Positions 25,701-40,700 of a stretch of DNA of 64,000 nucleotides are shown piece after piece. Position numbers and translations under genes: made by a program. Origin of the DNA: Carettochelys insculpta (Eukaryota; Chordata; Testudines; Carettochelyidae); assembly GCF_033958435.1 (NCBI RefSeq), contig NC_134160.1, positions 12,759,001-12,823,000 of the forward strand, written 5' to 3'. The stretch's first letter is position 1; each line of letters begins with the position of its first letter. The notes under the pieces are model-generated. The model was not told the DNA's origin. It saw nothing but the letters and a program-made list of their open reading frames with translations, and ran no database searches.

Positions 25701-28700
25701 AAACCCCCAGTGATCAACCCTGACTGGGTTGATCACCTGGTAAGTGTAAATGTACTGTAAGTAACGTGACCAGATGTTATTGCAATGGGGTTGGATGAGT
25801 AAGTTAGCCTTGCATTAAAGAGCTTCCCTTAAAGTCACCACTCAAACTGTTCTAGCAAGCCCCCTAGAAATTAACATTTAATATGAAAAAAACCAACATA
25901 CATGAATATGATATGTATGGCCCAATCCTGCAAATGCTGCATGTGTGGGAGTCCCATATCCTGAAATGGGAAGCTGCAGCCTTATGGTGTTTTGTTAGTC
26001 ATAGGTATCTTTAAATAGAGACCCTGCAAAATCTTCCACAAAAATACACCCATGCAAAATTCCAGGGGGGTCAAAGGCTAATCATAGGCAAAGTAGTCTG
26101 TGTAAATCTGACTGCAGTCAGGCCCTTGGCTTGCGCTTCAAATAAAAACTGTACCAGCTTTGCTCAGAGTTCAGGACACACACGAGGAGATAGGAGATGG
26201 AAGATGTCAATTAGGAAGTGATTCTTAAAACTAAAGACTAATTTGTGCGGGCATTTCTGAACACACTGTTAATTACTGCAAGACAACAACAATACAGGAG
26301 CAACACCCAAGTGTGGAAACCATTTACTGCTCTGATTTAAAGGTGAATTGAAAAGCATCTGAAAATTTTTGGCATTACCAAGTGTTGAGACTCAGGAAAT
26401 CTAAATCTGTAAGTGGTCCAATCTTCAGGAGGTGCCACTGAGATCAATCAAAAGGTCAAGCTGCTAACAGTTACCCTGTCACTTATATTTGAAAATTGTG
26501 GGTGTGGATTTTTTAAAAATGTAGGCTGATCTTACAGTTTATAAAAGAAAGGTAAGCATTACATCTACGCATGTTAAAATCTGAAGTTCTGATAAAAACA
26601 TTCTTGTTTAAAAAACAAAAGAAAAAGAGTGCTCTTATTGTTTTGCCAAGCATAAATATAACCTAATTTTATAAATGGAAAAACTAAGGCAATGAGATAA
26701 CATACCCAGGGTCACGTAGCAACAAAGTTGGGAAAATCACTCAGGTCTCCTGACCATCTAAGTAGTAACGATAACGGATATTTTACAAATACAAATAAAT
26801 CCCAATTATCTAAATGGCTGGGGCGGGGGCAGTGGGGGGAAACATACCAGACTGCAGACAGACAATCTAGGTTCAGATAATCAGAGTTCACCTGCACTTG
26901 AAATCCATTTCTCCTTCACTTACCTTCCAAGACCCAAGTTCAGGCTTCAGAGTGTCCCCCTGCAATAGCTGATGGCATCACAGCCGTACGGGGAGCCCCG
27001 TTTCAGCTGGCGGCAACATCTCTGGCTGCTGTAGGGCAAACAGAATCCTGAACTCAGGTCTAAGCAGGCAAGTAAAGGAGGAAATGGTTTTATACATATA
27101 TGCAATTTTACATACACAAATTCTGATTTCTTAGTTTGGGTCATTTAGTTCATAATTTGTTTATTTCCTCCTTTAATACCTATTTAACACTAGAATATCT
27201 TTACTATGCAAACATGAAACATTCTGATTAAATATTTAACATGAACATTCTTGTCTGGCCACTGCAAGTATCACAATAGCTGTATTTTCATGCAAATGCT
27301 GGTCTCATAAGAGGGACAACGTGTTCAGATATACCTTGAAACTCTTTAATCACAGCAGTAAGTACATCCATGAAATTGATCAATCGAACTTTACTTTGTC
27401 ATTACCTTTTCTGTTTGCAGATATATAGCTATATCCTCTTACATTGGCATAAGACCTCAATTATTTTGTAGCACTACAATTACAGTTAACTCCATCCCTT
27501 GATTAGGCATCTCCCTAGGTGCCAGGAATATCACACACAGTTTTTGAGACAAGAAATGAACAGTATTTTTATTGAAAGTTCAGAAGTGTGGTGGGAATTT
27601 CATGTCCTAATGCCACTTCAACAAATCTACTTTTTCCAAGAGTGCCCCAGGATCTTTTAGATGATGATTATTCAACTTATTCATACCAAAACAAGGCACC
27701 TCCAGCAGCACCGTAAAAATCTAACACTTGGCTGGAGCATGGGTTTAGGACTGGAGAATGCAGCTGCCTATGAAGTTACTGACCTCACCTTCTATAGAAC
27801 CCGAATTCTCCTTGAAATTTTCCCACATAAGGTACGACCAGGACAAGCCCTGCTTCATGGGATCTGAGAAGTATCATTTTACTCCTGCTCTCCTCATGCC
27901 CCCAGAAGAATGCTTTAGTATTTGTCCTGTACATCAAATAAATACAAGATCAACAGCATGTGACATGCAAGCAACCCTAAAATAAACATGTGATAAATAA
28001 GAGGAAAAATGAGTAAGGGAAATAAGTTTTCTGGAGAAAACTTTCAAGGGTTTAAGTCAATGGGGGAGGCTACTGTTTCTAAAGAACATTAAATTCAAAT
28101 TACATAATAGAGAGAGTAATATTGACCTACCTCCCTTAAAATATACATACCACACCACATGGTTTTAAAACCATGAACTACGAATACCTAGTTTCACACA
28201 ACAAAAAACATAGCTATGGATGCAGCCGACAATAGTAAATGATCTGCTGTTATAGAATAGTAGTACAAGTAAACCTTCTTTTAAACGTCTGCTCTTATTG
28301 CTTCAGATGTGCCATAAAACTAGGCAGTAAAAGTGTCAACGCCCTCTACTTCACATTGTGTGAAGCATCACCATCATGCACCTGATGAAGTGGGTCTCTA
28401 CCCATGAAAGCTTATGCTCCAAAATACCTGTTAGTCTATAAGGTGCCACAGGACTTCTTGTTCACCATTTTACTGTTCACGTATCAGAAACGGAAAAAAA
28501 CCCACCAAAGCATGCACCCCTATCTCTAGCCAATTTAAACAGATTAGACTACCTGAAATAGCTTTTTATTAAAGCTGAAGAAAGAGGGGATTTTTTTTAA
28601 GTTCCCAAATCATAACAGGAAATTGACTCTACTCAGCCATTCCCTGATCTACATGATGCTTTGGGGACACTGGATTCATACTATTCTTGACCAGGACTGG

Positions 28701-31700
28701 AAATGGATACTGATGTTAGCCCTGACCTCGCTTGTGCCAGTTAAGTGTCACTAGAGCAAATAACATAGCACTTTGCTCAGTAACGTACTGTTGGGCCCAT
28801 ATACTGCTCTCCATACAACAGTATACTGAACACCCATTTCTGAGACACAAACAATGTGTCAACAAGTTTTCCTGGCACTTGTGAACGGATCCCCCTGGAG
28901 CCCAACAGACTGAAATCTAGTAGAGATCTAAAAAATCACATACTTCAGATGGTCTTCTCACTGCCAGTTTGTACTAGAATGTCACTAACTTCAATGGAGT
29001 TGTGTGGGTCTACACCAGGATTCATATGTGCCTGTAGTCAACTATGACTTAGTGGCTAGGTAGGTTGCTTAGTGTTTCATTTCACCTTAATGAGATTCTA
29101 AATAGAGTAAGAAAACCTAGCTACAGTATCATCTTCCTTCTTTCCAGTCAAAGCACGGTGTCAGTTTGCATGTTACCCTAATCCAGACTAAGAACTCCCT
29201 AAACAACTTCTTGTAGACACAGCCCTAGGAAACACCTGTAGCAAAACCAGTTTCACATGAGCTAAGTGATGAGTTATATATTACTTGCTCTGGTGGTAGC
29301 AATTAACTGGCACAGGTAAGGTCAGGTCAAATATCAGTATTCTTGACAGAAATACTCAAATTACAGCTTTAGATTTTCTTGCAGTTACTTTCTAAATATG
29401 ATGACATGAGAGTTAATCCAATGAATTCAACTAGCAGAAAGCTATTCCAGGGATTTACAAGGGTTCTGTGAGATGATGGATCAGTCATGCTGAAATGCTG
29501 CTTACAGTAAGAACACGGAGTGCTCATGGAAAGCTTTATTATAGCACCCATTTGAATGAGAGTGCTAGTTAATGTTAAAGACAGTTTCCTTTCTTATTTG
29601 AACTTGCACCTCAAAAACCAGGCTTAGTTTCTGCCAAAAAGTAAAATATTTTTTCTTTTGCAGATTCTTAAAAAAAAAAAAAAAAAAAAAGTAGCTGCAT
29701 TTGAACTATAGAGTTGTTGCAAGTCCCTGAAGCTGTGCCTTCCCAGAGCTAGTTTCAGCATATCAAGTGAAAGGAAAAGGAAAAGAGGGAACAAGAGATT
29801 TTTCCTGCTACCAGTTGAGACATTTAATAGCCGAACTTCCTGCAAACAGCTGCTGAAGAGAAAGTCAAACTTAAGTTTGAAGGAGACTGGCCATTTTAAA
29901 AGTTAACATCTGAAAACTGCACCCTGCATATGTATCCAGTGTGAACTGTCACTAAATTTTACAGTCTGTAGTTGGGAGCAATTGATCTACACATCCTTGC
30001 ATCACCAATGTATTTTAACAGACATTGGGAGGTCAATTTTGCCACAGAAGCACTGACAGGGCTATGATGAGTTAACTAAACTTCCATGATGGAGTCTGCA
30101 CACACTCATGCAGGATTTTAACATTGTTTTTAAAATACAGCGAGACTATCACAAACGCCTGTGTTAGCAGTGGTAAAGTTGCAATTAACTTGGCCAAATT
30201 GTATACATATTTTCTATTGCATCTTGTCAGTTAAACTATATTCAGGGATATTTTTTACTGATGCCAAGGTAGTTGCAGTAGGAAGGTTACTTTTGCATTC
30301 ACTATTTCAAATGCAATTTTATCAATGAATTAACAAGGGTTTATATTCCAGGTACATTGACCTAGAGATATAGATATGAAATGAGTGTAACATTACACTC
30401 CATATTCTTTATGAAACTATGCTTATGATATGAATATGCTTTATGAAAGGTATTCATTTAAGAAATCATTGGAAAGGCTATGGTTTAATGGATATGATTA
30501 TCCTATTGGCATACACACATCATTTGTTATCTGAAGTCAGGAACAATCATGTTTCTATATCTCAGCGATGCTACTTTGGGTTATACCCACTGGTAATACC
30601 TCAGGTACTACAATGGAAAAGCTAGACAGAGCCAATGTCCCCACAAGATGGACAATGGACTATGAAAAAGCTTGGCCTTCCTGCAGTGGCTCCATACTGC
30701 CACTGACTCATGAATGACGTGTCACTAAAGAATCAGGTGACCTGATGCTAGCCTGTATCTTGGACTGCTGAACTTTTCCACTAGAAGGTGGTGGTGGTGG
30801 GGGAAGCAAAGTCTGCAGTTTTCTTCTCTTCCACCTCCCCACTCAAAGAGATACTTGAAAACACCTGAAAACAAAAAGGACTAGACCTGGGTGAGAGCAG
30901 GGGGAGAAGAGAAGCTTCTGAACCCAGGCTATAAAAGATATCTGATCTAAAACAGTACCTAGGGAAAGGATTTGTAACCAATTCCTTTAGTGAATCAAGC
31001 TTAGTTTGGACGCTCCGCTTTATTTTCTTAGAAATCTGCTTTGTTTTATTTGGTTCCTCTCAACCCCTAAAATACTTTTGTAGTTAAACTACAAAACTTG
31101 TTTATAATATAATCCACTTTATGTAATTTCTAATGGGGTGGGGGAAGAGAAGTTGCATGTATCTTCCTTCACATTGAGGGAGGTGGTGAATTTCATAAAA
31201 TTTTAAGTTAGCACTCAAAGAGAGGTTGGCACCTGGATTTTGTTGCAAGTCCCTGAAGCTGAACCTTCCCAGAGCTCATCTCAGTTCTGTAGTTGGATGC
31301 TGCCCTGCAAAGGTGTGCACTGGAGGAGGGTTAAGAGCCTGGCTCAGCCAGACAGGGTTAAAGGTATCCAGACAACCAGCAAAGGTGGACCCAGTAGCAT
31401 CTCAGCATATCAGGTAGCATTTTAAGTGGCCCAACCCAGTACTACTTCAACTATGTTCTGCAAACAACTCACAGATGTGCTACTGGCCTTTGGATGAACA
31501 CACTGAGGGTCTATATTTTCTATTATTGACACCAGATACATTACTTCTTCATTACTATGATACCGGATTAAATCACTTCATTTTGTTTTTGCTGTATATA
31601 TTGCTGTTTGGGTTTTATGGTCCGACGACAAACTTCTATGAAGAAAATTTTCACAGGTGCTCTGCATTAAAATATTATTGTTTGGTGTTCCATGGTCTCA

Positions 31701-34700
31701 AAAAGTTTAAGAAACACTGGTCTAGTCTGCCACAATGAAAACTCAGTTCAAGTATTTGTAGTACAGTATAAAGTTTTCAGTTCACTGACAGGAAAATAGC
31801 TATTCCTTTAAGTTTAAGTAGGTAGTTTGATCATCCTCGTTAAAAACTCAACCCTCATTTTAGATGGAACCAAAATGAGACCTCAGATTGAAAGAGTGAG
31901 CAGAAACTCAGCAGTGAGGCTTCTCTTGGACAGCAAATTTCAATTACTCCTGCCCATTTCCTAGCTTTGACTGCACCCTTGCCAACAGATCAGAATTTTA
32001 TAAAAGAGATCTCAAATATGGTGATCGAAAAGCAAATGGTACTCTTTAGTTCAACTTTTTCCCCCATGTCTGCTGTTGAAAATGAAATAAAACTGGTGAA
32101 AACTGCCTATTAGTGTAAAGAAATTATATGGACTGATCTTCTGGCAACAAATCTCAAGGTGACTGCTGGCCCATGGAGTATAAGAATTTGTGATAATTTC
32201 AGCTAATAGAGAATGTATTTAATTGCCATCAGGACATTTTTGCAGCTGAATAAAAAGTAATGAATTGGACACACTAAGACTATGATTAGAGAAAAGACTT
32301 TAGCTGATATTTACTGTTACAAAAGTTTCTTAAAAAAGCTTCTTCTTCCTTTACTGCAGTCTACATTAAATAGGACTGTGGTCTTTTAAACAAGTAAAAA
32401 AAATTCTAATGAAATATGGCCAAAAGCTTAGATTTTGTTTGTAAAGACTTATTTTTACTGAGCCTAAAAAGAAATAAATGCAATGGGAAAATATTTACAG
32501 TACATGCAAACACTGCACTAGAGTGCTAGCACAGGAGAATACAAAAGCAAGAGATAATCTATTTTTGGCTAAGCTGAGCTAAATGCAAATAGAGCAACAG
32601 AGCAGAAATGATGAAAAATAAGCTAGTATCAATAACAAACAGATTCTTGGCTCCTGCTGTGCTTTTCCATCTGCAGATCTTGAAGCATTTCACAAAGGTG
32701 GGGAAACTCCTTGGGGCAGGGGACATTGTATATACCCTTTTCTGAAACATGCCCAGGAAACCATCAGCACTATATCAATAAACCCCATTTTTCAGCTGAG
32801 GAAACCGAGGTAATGAGACTGACTTACAGAAGGCAATAGCAAGCCAACGCCAGAGTCAGAAAGGAAACTCATGCTTCCCCAACACCTACTCTTGCCCCAG
32901 ACCTTTCTGCAAGTAAAAGTTACAGACATTAGTTTGTTCAACAGTCTCAGAACAAAAAAGCTGTCCAGTAGTACTTTAAAGACTAATAAAATGATTTACT
33001 AGGTGATGATCTTTCATGGGACAGATCCACTTCTTCAGAATTTCCAAATCTTCCAGATTTCCACTGTTAGTCTTTAAAGTACTACGTGACTGCTTTTGTG
33101 TTTGTTCAAGTCACTTTAGTGTCACTGAATCCATGCATATGATAAATGTCAAACAAGAGATTTCTTTACCAGCCTCTAGGAGCATCTATAATAGGTCAGA
33201 AATGTGGGCCAGGATTTCATATCACCTCTCCGGAGAAGGGATATGATATGGGTAACATTATGAACTTCAAAGTCAATACTGAACAATACGCCAGGCAATA
33301 GACTTTTGGGACAAAACAGAGTAAAGTGGTTTACCATGGCACTCTCTAACAGGACTTGAATGCAAATTCTCCGCCTTTAGTTATGAAGGTAACCAACCTT
33401 GGTAAGCTTGAGAAGAGGACTATCATCTGCTCATGATGAATTCTCAGAGTCTCAAGAACAAATGCCAAAGCCCCATAAGGAAAGACTAACCTAGGGCTGG
33501 GTGTGCTAATTCTGGTTCTAAATCTGAGACAGCTGTGAACTTGTAACCAAAGGGAAAACCCAGCTGAGAACTTTGAAGGACTGACACTGGAGACAAGGAC
33601 CGAAGCTGGGAATCTTTTTGGAAAGCATTGAGGTTTTTGCTTTGTTTCCTTTGTAATGCTTTAATTTTAAAAATAAATGTGCTTGCTTATAAAGATCTGC
33701 ATAGCAACTTCAGACTGCTGGCAATTCCAGTTGTTTATAGCTTTGGGGAGAAAGCAAAGTTGAGACCGTCCTGTGGTAACACATGTGGCAAACTGGACAC
33801 CATGGTGTGGCAAAGCAGCTTGTTAGAGCCGCATAAGTGGAGCGCCCTCCACCCCCACCACTTGGTGGGGCAAGCATGTGATGGCAGCAGCAAAGGTGGC
33901 TCCTCTTGTGACTCGTAACAGGGTGGCTCACAGAGGCTGAGGTGAGCCACCAGCAGTTAGCGCAGGGGGCGAGGCTGGCACATACAGAGCCTGGCTTGAG
34001 AAGGGGGCGGGTGGCTGTGGCCACTGTTATTGTGTTTTAGACACCACTGACCTAGACAATCTGATTTGCTGGGGATAACAGAGCACAAGCACGTTTCACA
34101 AGCGTAACTAAGTTAGTCTGTTTCAGCAACAAGAAGGAGTATTGCGAAGTGAGTTCTAGCTCACAAAAGCATATGCTTAAAAGATATTAGCCTTTAAGGG
34201 GTCCTAGTTTTTATCAGAGTCCTTTAAGCCACAGAACTCCTCGTTTTCACAGCGCAATCAGGGAACTGTGCAGTCTGGTAAAACTCTACTCAAGACGGAA
34301 ATGTATGTGGAACTGAACCCAAGAAAGGCAATGGTTGAGGAGTTGGGGACTTGGGTGTTCTTGAAGGACTATAGGGGCAAATACAAGTGCAGTTGTCATC
34401 TGTGACACCAGTGACCACAACCAACAACTCTTAGCATTTTTCCTCAGACATCTGTGCTGGTGTACATGCACAAGGGGAAAGACAGCAAGCAACAAGCTCT
34501 GTGATTACCAGTTCTTGAGTATGAGTGAACCCTATGATTACTACAGCTTTACAAATGCAGCTGAATGGTGATCTGCCTGCTCTTATTCTTCAGCCAGTCC
34601 TCAGAATTAAAATCCCAGAGGCCATTCACAGAGCCTTTTGTGTTACATAAACCCATATTAAGAATTTAAACTGTGGACAGGTACTTGGCCATATAATGGA

Positions 34701-37700
34701 TTTCATCCTCTATCAGACTCCCAGTTACACCAAGCTACATGTGATGCTAACACATAAGTATGGGCACAGGGGCAGAGTAAAAGCTGGCCATGGTACTCCC
34801 AATGTAGTCGGTCATGAACAACAAACTAAAGTATTTTTGTAAACTAGATCTTCACTCCTAATTTCCTGGTTTTTGGATTGGGGTCACTGATCCACAGGAA
34901 AAAAAAAAAGTCAGAGGCAGAGGGGACCCACAGAAAAGTGAACAGCAAAACACAAACCCTCACTGATGCATCCCCCACCCCCAAACAAACAATCCCTTCC
35001 CTCATGCTCCAGTCACAAGCCAGGGCAGGGGATGGGGAGAGATTGAGGGAGCCCTCCTAGGCCAGGTTAATTCTTGCAGGGGACTTACACTAGTGGATTT
35101 TGTTACCACCTCCTCAGGACCGGGAGTCAAGCCAAAATGAGGGGCTCACAGTGTGGGAGGGGGCTGCCAGGGAGCAAGCTGAGGATGCTGGGGAGTGTTT
35201 TGGGAGACAGGTAGGGTGCAAGAATGGGGTCAGTGGGTGTGGTCTCTGTAGCCAGGAGAGGGGGTTTCTGAAGGTAATGAGGAGCACTTTCCTGTGCAGC
35301 TCCCTAACACATGGATCCAGTCTCCTCTCCCCTGACGGCCACTATCCTGGCCAATGGGAACAACTGAGCACAAGCCTCCAGGTCTGTGCTTCCCTGTGCT
35401 GTTGCTCCCCTACCTTGGAGGGAAAGGAGTGGTAGTGCATAGTCTCCCCCGCCACACTCCCAGCAGAGCCTGTGGGCTGGATCTGTCCACAGCTTGCCTA
35501 AATCAGGCCCCTGAGGCTCCATGTGCCTCCCTCCCCGCAGCAGGGAGCTGGAGTGCCAACATGGGCTCCCTACAGCAGGGTTGTGTGTGGTGTACGTATC
35601 CCCATTCGGGTGGGCTGAACTAGCCCACAGGTTTCCTAACCATTTCAGAATCTTGTCTTTGAAGTATCAGTTCAGTTTGACACATTCTTTACCTTAACTT
35701 CCCTATGAAGAAACTGTCCTAATTTTTTCAATAACATTTTTCTTAAAATATTAGACTATACCTGTGGGTTTATCACTAACTAGACTGTTATAAATTGCGT
35801 GCACATGTAAATAGCTATACTATACAACACTTCAGTGGACTAATGCAGGACAAACTGTGCTTATTTTATGGGGTAACCAGTTATGTGCATTATTGCATAG
35901 AGACTCACTATTTAGGATGAGGGATCTGTTGGGCTGAATGCACCTTACAGTTCTTAGAGTCTCATCAAGGTAAAAGGGTAAAGTGGAGGTAACTGATATG
36001 CAAGAGGGGAGGCAAGCCGTATGAACATATTTATAGTAACACACCAAATTATGAACTTCCAGAGGACTGATACCAAAATCTTGAGGGACAGGAGAAGTAC
36101 TAAGCAGGAACTAAGAGAGAGACTAATTAAGCTGTCCATGAACTCCATGTCATCTGGGCTAATGTAAATATTAAGTGCACAGATACAAGCTACTTTTCAC
36201 TATAAAATCAATGAAGTTTCCAAACTGGTTCATGGAATACTGGTGTGGCAGAAGACCAGGTATATTCATGGTGCTGGCTGTTTATTGCTGCTATTTCAGT
36301 GGAAAACAATCACTCTGTACTTTTCCCATTAGTTAGCCAAAAGTTAAACAGGATACAAAGCCTTTTACTTGTAGGTCACCAACTTAAAGTACAGCGCATG
36401 CTTGCGGTCATTACCATCTTACAGTTGTTTCGTCTGTGTAGTTGAGGATTTCAGTCCAATGACCACCAGGCAGGTGTTGACGACAAAAATCAAGATCACA
36501 GTTGGCTCTAACTGGCCCTCTTGTTGGCTGCTTCTGCAGAAAAGGCGAGGACTGAAGGGGAACTGAAACTCCTCCCCTCACACCTTGGGATGGACTGCTC
36601 CACTGTGGGCCCAGGTTGTTGTGTTCAGAGCTGTTCACCAGCGATAAACTGAACTAGAAGCAAGTGTTAATAGTTTCAACCCTTTATATGCAGGCAATCA
36701 GTTCTGTACACAAGCTTCAGAAGCCTTTAGAATATTATAGACAAGCATCACAAGCTATGAAACTGGACCATCTTTTCAAAAGTAGCATCTGTACCAGAAA
36801 CACAGAACGTTACTGTTCCTGCCTACAAGTTCTAGCTAATAAATTCTTCTGAAAAGATTAGTGTAACCAAAAGTTAAAAAATTATGCAATAAGAACACTG
36901 ACTACATGACCCATAGAAATACTGCAGTAATCTAATCTATTAGGCAACCATATAAAAAAGGTTGGCCTGCAAAAAGGAAAAAAAAATGGTCCTGTTTTAC
37001 TGCTATGTAGGAATAAAGACAAGCTGAAAAGATTTTTTTTCTGCTTGCCTTCTTATATGAGAATTCAAGTCCTCTCTGAGCACAGAGACTGACTGGAGAA
37101 CAGTAAAACGCCATCAGAACCAGTAGTGCAAAAGGAGTAGTGGTTTTTTTATGTTTGAAATTTCACATTTTAGCGACTAGTTACACTGGTAAAAAAAATT
37201 AGGATTTAAAATCTCTTGCTCCTTAAAAATTTAAAAAAAAAAAAAAAGTGTTAAAGTGCCCAAGAAAAATCATGAAGAAATCCCAGACACAAGCTTTCAA
37301 CAAGCTGAAAAAGAACAAACTAGACACAGATTTCTAAGGTAAAAATCTTAAGACCACTTTCTAGGACTTTAACAAAACAGAAAAACACCAGCAAGATTTC
37401 ATTTAAATCTCTTGCAGTTTAATTTAAATCTGTCTTATCCAATACATGTAGATTGTGCTACTAAATGACAATTGCAATTACTTTAAAAAACTGTGAATTC
37501 CAAAGATGCCCAGCACCCCTTGTTATCAAAGAGTTTGGCACTTTCCCCTGAGTCAGAGACTAAGCTGTCCATCTGTTTAATAGGATGGAATACTTCTCTA
37601 TATTCCTGCTAATCTTTTCCATTCATGTGCAGAATTTTTCCAATTCATATTCACAATAAATTTTACGTCAAACAAGGCACGTCCAATGAGCACCACCAGT

Positions 37701-40700
37701 AGAAACAAATCCTAGCTGTGGGCACTCTGCTAATCAAGTAGGCAGCATTTGAATTCCACCTGAGTGGCTGCACAAGCACCCAAATTACAGCAAAAACACT
37801 GCTTCTCTACCTTGCAGGGGTATTATAAGGATAAATACCTGGAATGTGCTCAGACAGACTGACGGAGGGCAGACAAGCAGGTACAAAGAACTAAAGTATT
37901 GGTGGTGATCAAGAGCCAACTAAGCTTTCAGGACTTTATGATAATACAAGTTGAATGTTTCCAGTCTGACACACTCTTGTGCAACAACATCTAATCTGCC
38001 ATGATTTTAATTAACTGGATGGCCACTCATCGTGGGTGTAGCCAAGTTCCTGGGGTCCCATAAAGTTTGTTTACAGCACCAGTCCTGGCTATCAGTGTTC
38101 TGTGCTGTTATTTATCTGCAATTTACCCCAAGTGTACTCTAGGAGTCCAGTAAGCGCTGGAAGTGTTGGTAATGCTACTCAATAGTATTGACCTACCATG
38201 GTTGGGCAACTTCTCTCATTCAGCACCAGTCAGGTCCTGAGGGTGCTGAACTAGAGAGGTTCATCCTGTATTACACACCATTTTTATTTTCTGCCAATGC
38301 ATGTCATCTTAACTTCACAAACTGCTGAAATACTAAATAGCTAATCTCCTGCAGGCTAGGCAGTTAAGATAACCTAATTTTAGAAGAAATTGAAAATCTC
38401 ATAAGTTATACACTGTGCAATATTTTTAATCATTTGCTAAGTGGTGCTAAAAATAAATTATGGAGAAAGGATCAAAGGACAAACAAAGCAACCTGTCAAG
38501 TACCCTGACAAAAGCAGAATGCAAGATTATGCTGGTATAAAGACCTGATACTCTAAAAAGTAGACTTCTGTCAACCTGCCATTTTAAATCCAAGCCAAGT
38601 TAGCAGTTTGTTGAAAGACTTCAAAGTAGATGTTAAAATAACATCTTGAGCAATTATGTTACTCCTAGAAACACACATAAGGGTGAGTCCAACTAGCTAT
38701 ATGAAGAGATCAACACCACCAAGTGTCTATTTTACATCCCCCATAGTTTTTAGTTATTCATAACATTCTTGAACTCCTTTTGGAGTGAAGAGCTTCATAG
38801 CCACTGTGGTTTCAGAATTTATTTTTAAGAAAACGGAGCAAACTGTTGTGAGTTTAAAAACATTTGTCTACTCCTTGTCTATATGTTCAAATTATAATGT
38901 ATGCTCAGTTTTAAAACAAAGTCATACTTCAGCACAGGAGGAGACAGTTGTACATTTCCAAATTACAATATCAAGACCATACACGTATATCAGTCTCAGT
39001 AAAACATGAAAACAAGTTGCAAAATTTAGTGGCCACATTAATCTAGCACATTTTATGGTTTCTTGTTAAATTTTACAGACTACATCTGTTTTCATTTCAT
39101 AGCTCCAACTAATCAGCAGTTCACTCAAAAAAATGTAATGCATAAAACGAGCTCTTCTGAAACTCTGAGGTTAAGAAATCAGGCATGCAGGACAGTCAAA
39201 TTCCAGAGTTGAAGGTTTCTCCCTTCCTCTGTAAGTAAGATGCCCTCTTGTACACAGACAGTACACTCAACCCTTGTTATATGAGCACAATTGGTTTTCA
39301 GCTTTCTGTTCGTAGGCAAAAACTCGTAAAATGGACACTAAGTTCCCATTAAAATACACGTAAAAGTCTCTGCGTGGTTCTAAGTGTTCCTAATTTGGCA
39401 AGGAAGTGGCAGCATGTGGTGCTATTTTTGAAAGGTAAGCAAACCTTTGGTTTGGGGGTGGAGGGGCGGTTGGAGAGGGTTAAAGGTTGGGGGCAGTTTG
39501 GGGCCATGGTGGGAAGGAGGGCTAAAACCTGGTGGCAGGTTGGGTCCATGGGGTGGATAGGGGCCGTTAAGGCAGTGGTGGGTTGAGTCCATGGGGTGGG
39601 TTGGTGAGTAGGGGGCTCAGACTGCTGCAGGTTGGGTCTGCAGGCTGGCCAGGGCAGGGTCAGTCTACGGTGGGTTGGGTGCATGGGGCTGACAGGGAGG
39701 TCAGGGTGTGGTGGGTTGAGTGTGCAGGGCTGCCGGGGTTTCAGGCTGTGGCAGGTTGGAGCCACGGACGGTGGGGGGGGCGGGGGCAGAAGGCTCGTAT
39801 TAACAGGGGGAGTTCACTGATCTAGTGAACAAAGATAAGTATGTGTCCCTCGTTTTAGCAAGTACTCATTTAATGAGGGATGAGTGTATCCACTAATTCT
39901 GTTTTCCAAGTTGCATGTAAAAATTAATTTATTACATATTTTAGAGTGGGTCTACCTGTGCTATGTTTGTTCAAGAACTTACCCCATCTTAAACCAAGGT
40001 CAGAGTCTGGTTCTGCCAAGAAAGTGAGAAATGCTTGAAATCCTAGGTTTTCCCAGAACATAGAAAGGGAGGGGTACCGACAAGAGGGAATCTCATCTGA
40101 TGAAGTTGGTCTTTGCCCATGGAAGCTTATGCTCCAAAATATCCATTAGTCTATAATGTGTGACAGGACTTCCTGTTGTTTTTGACAGGAGGGACGACAT
40201 ACTTCAGACTCACCACTGGAGGCAGTGAGCACAGGGAACAGCTGCAGCAGGAAAACAGTGGCAATATGGAGACTGGACTCTCAACCCTGCCTGCCTCCAG
40301 ATGGCTAAGTGCCCCCATCCTGCACCCTATAGGGGGAGCCTTATGCCCCACCCCCGACTCTGCCCTGACATGCTAGGACCAGGAAACCTGGCCCTGTGCA
40401 CCAGTGCCCTACCCCGCAAGTCATGCTGTGGATGTGCAAACCAGCCCAGCCCTACCCCCTCTCTTACCAGGGTCAGGAAAAAGAACCCCAGCTCCAGCCC
40501 CTTCCCCCGCATCTGTCGCTCTGGCTGGGGACAAGGGAAAGAGCTGTGGCCCCAGCACAGGCTCAAAAACTGCAGCCTTGGCTTCCCCACCTGCCGCTCT
40601 GTGCCTGCCCCCCAGCACCATGACCAAAACAGCCCCCCATCCAAGGACAGGTTGGGGGAGACTGGGAGCTATGGACCAGCCCAATCCCCCAACCCAGGAT

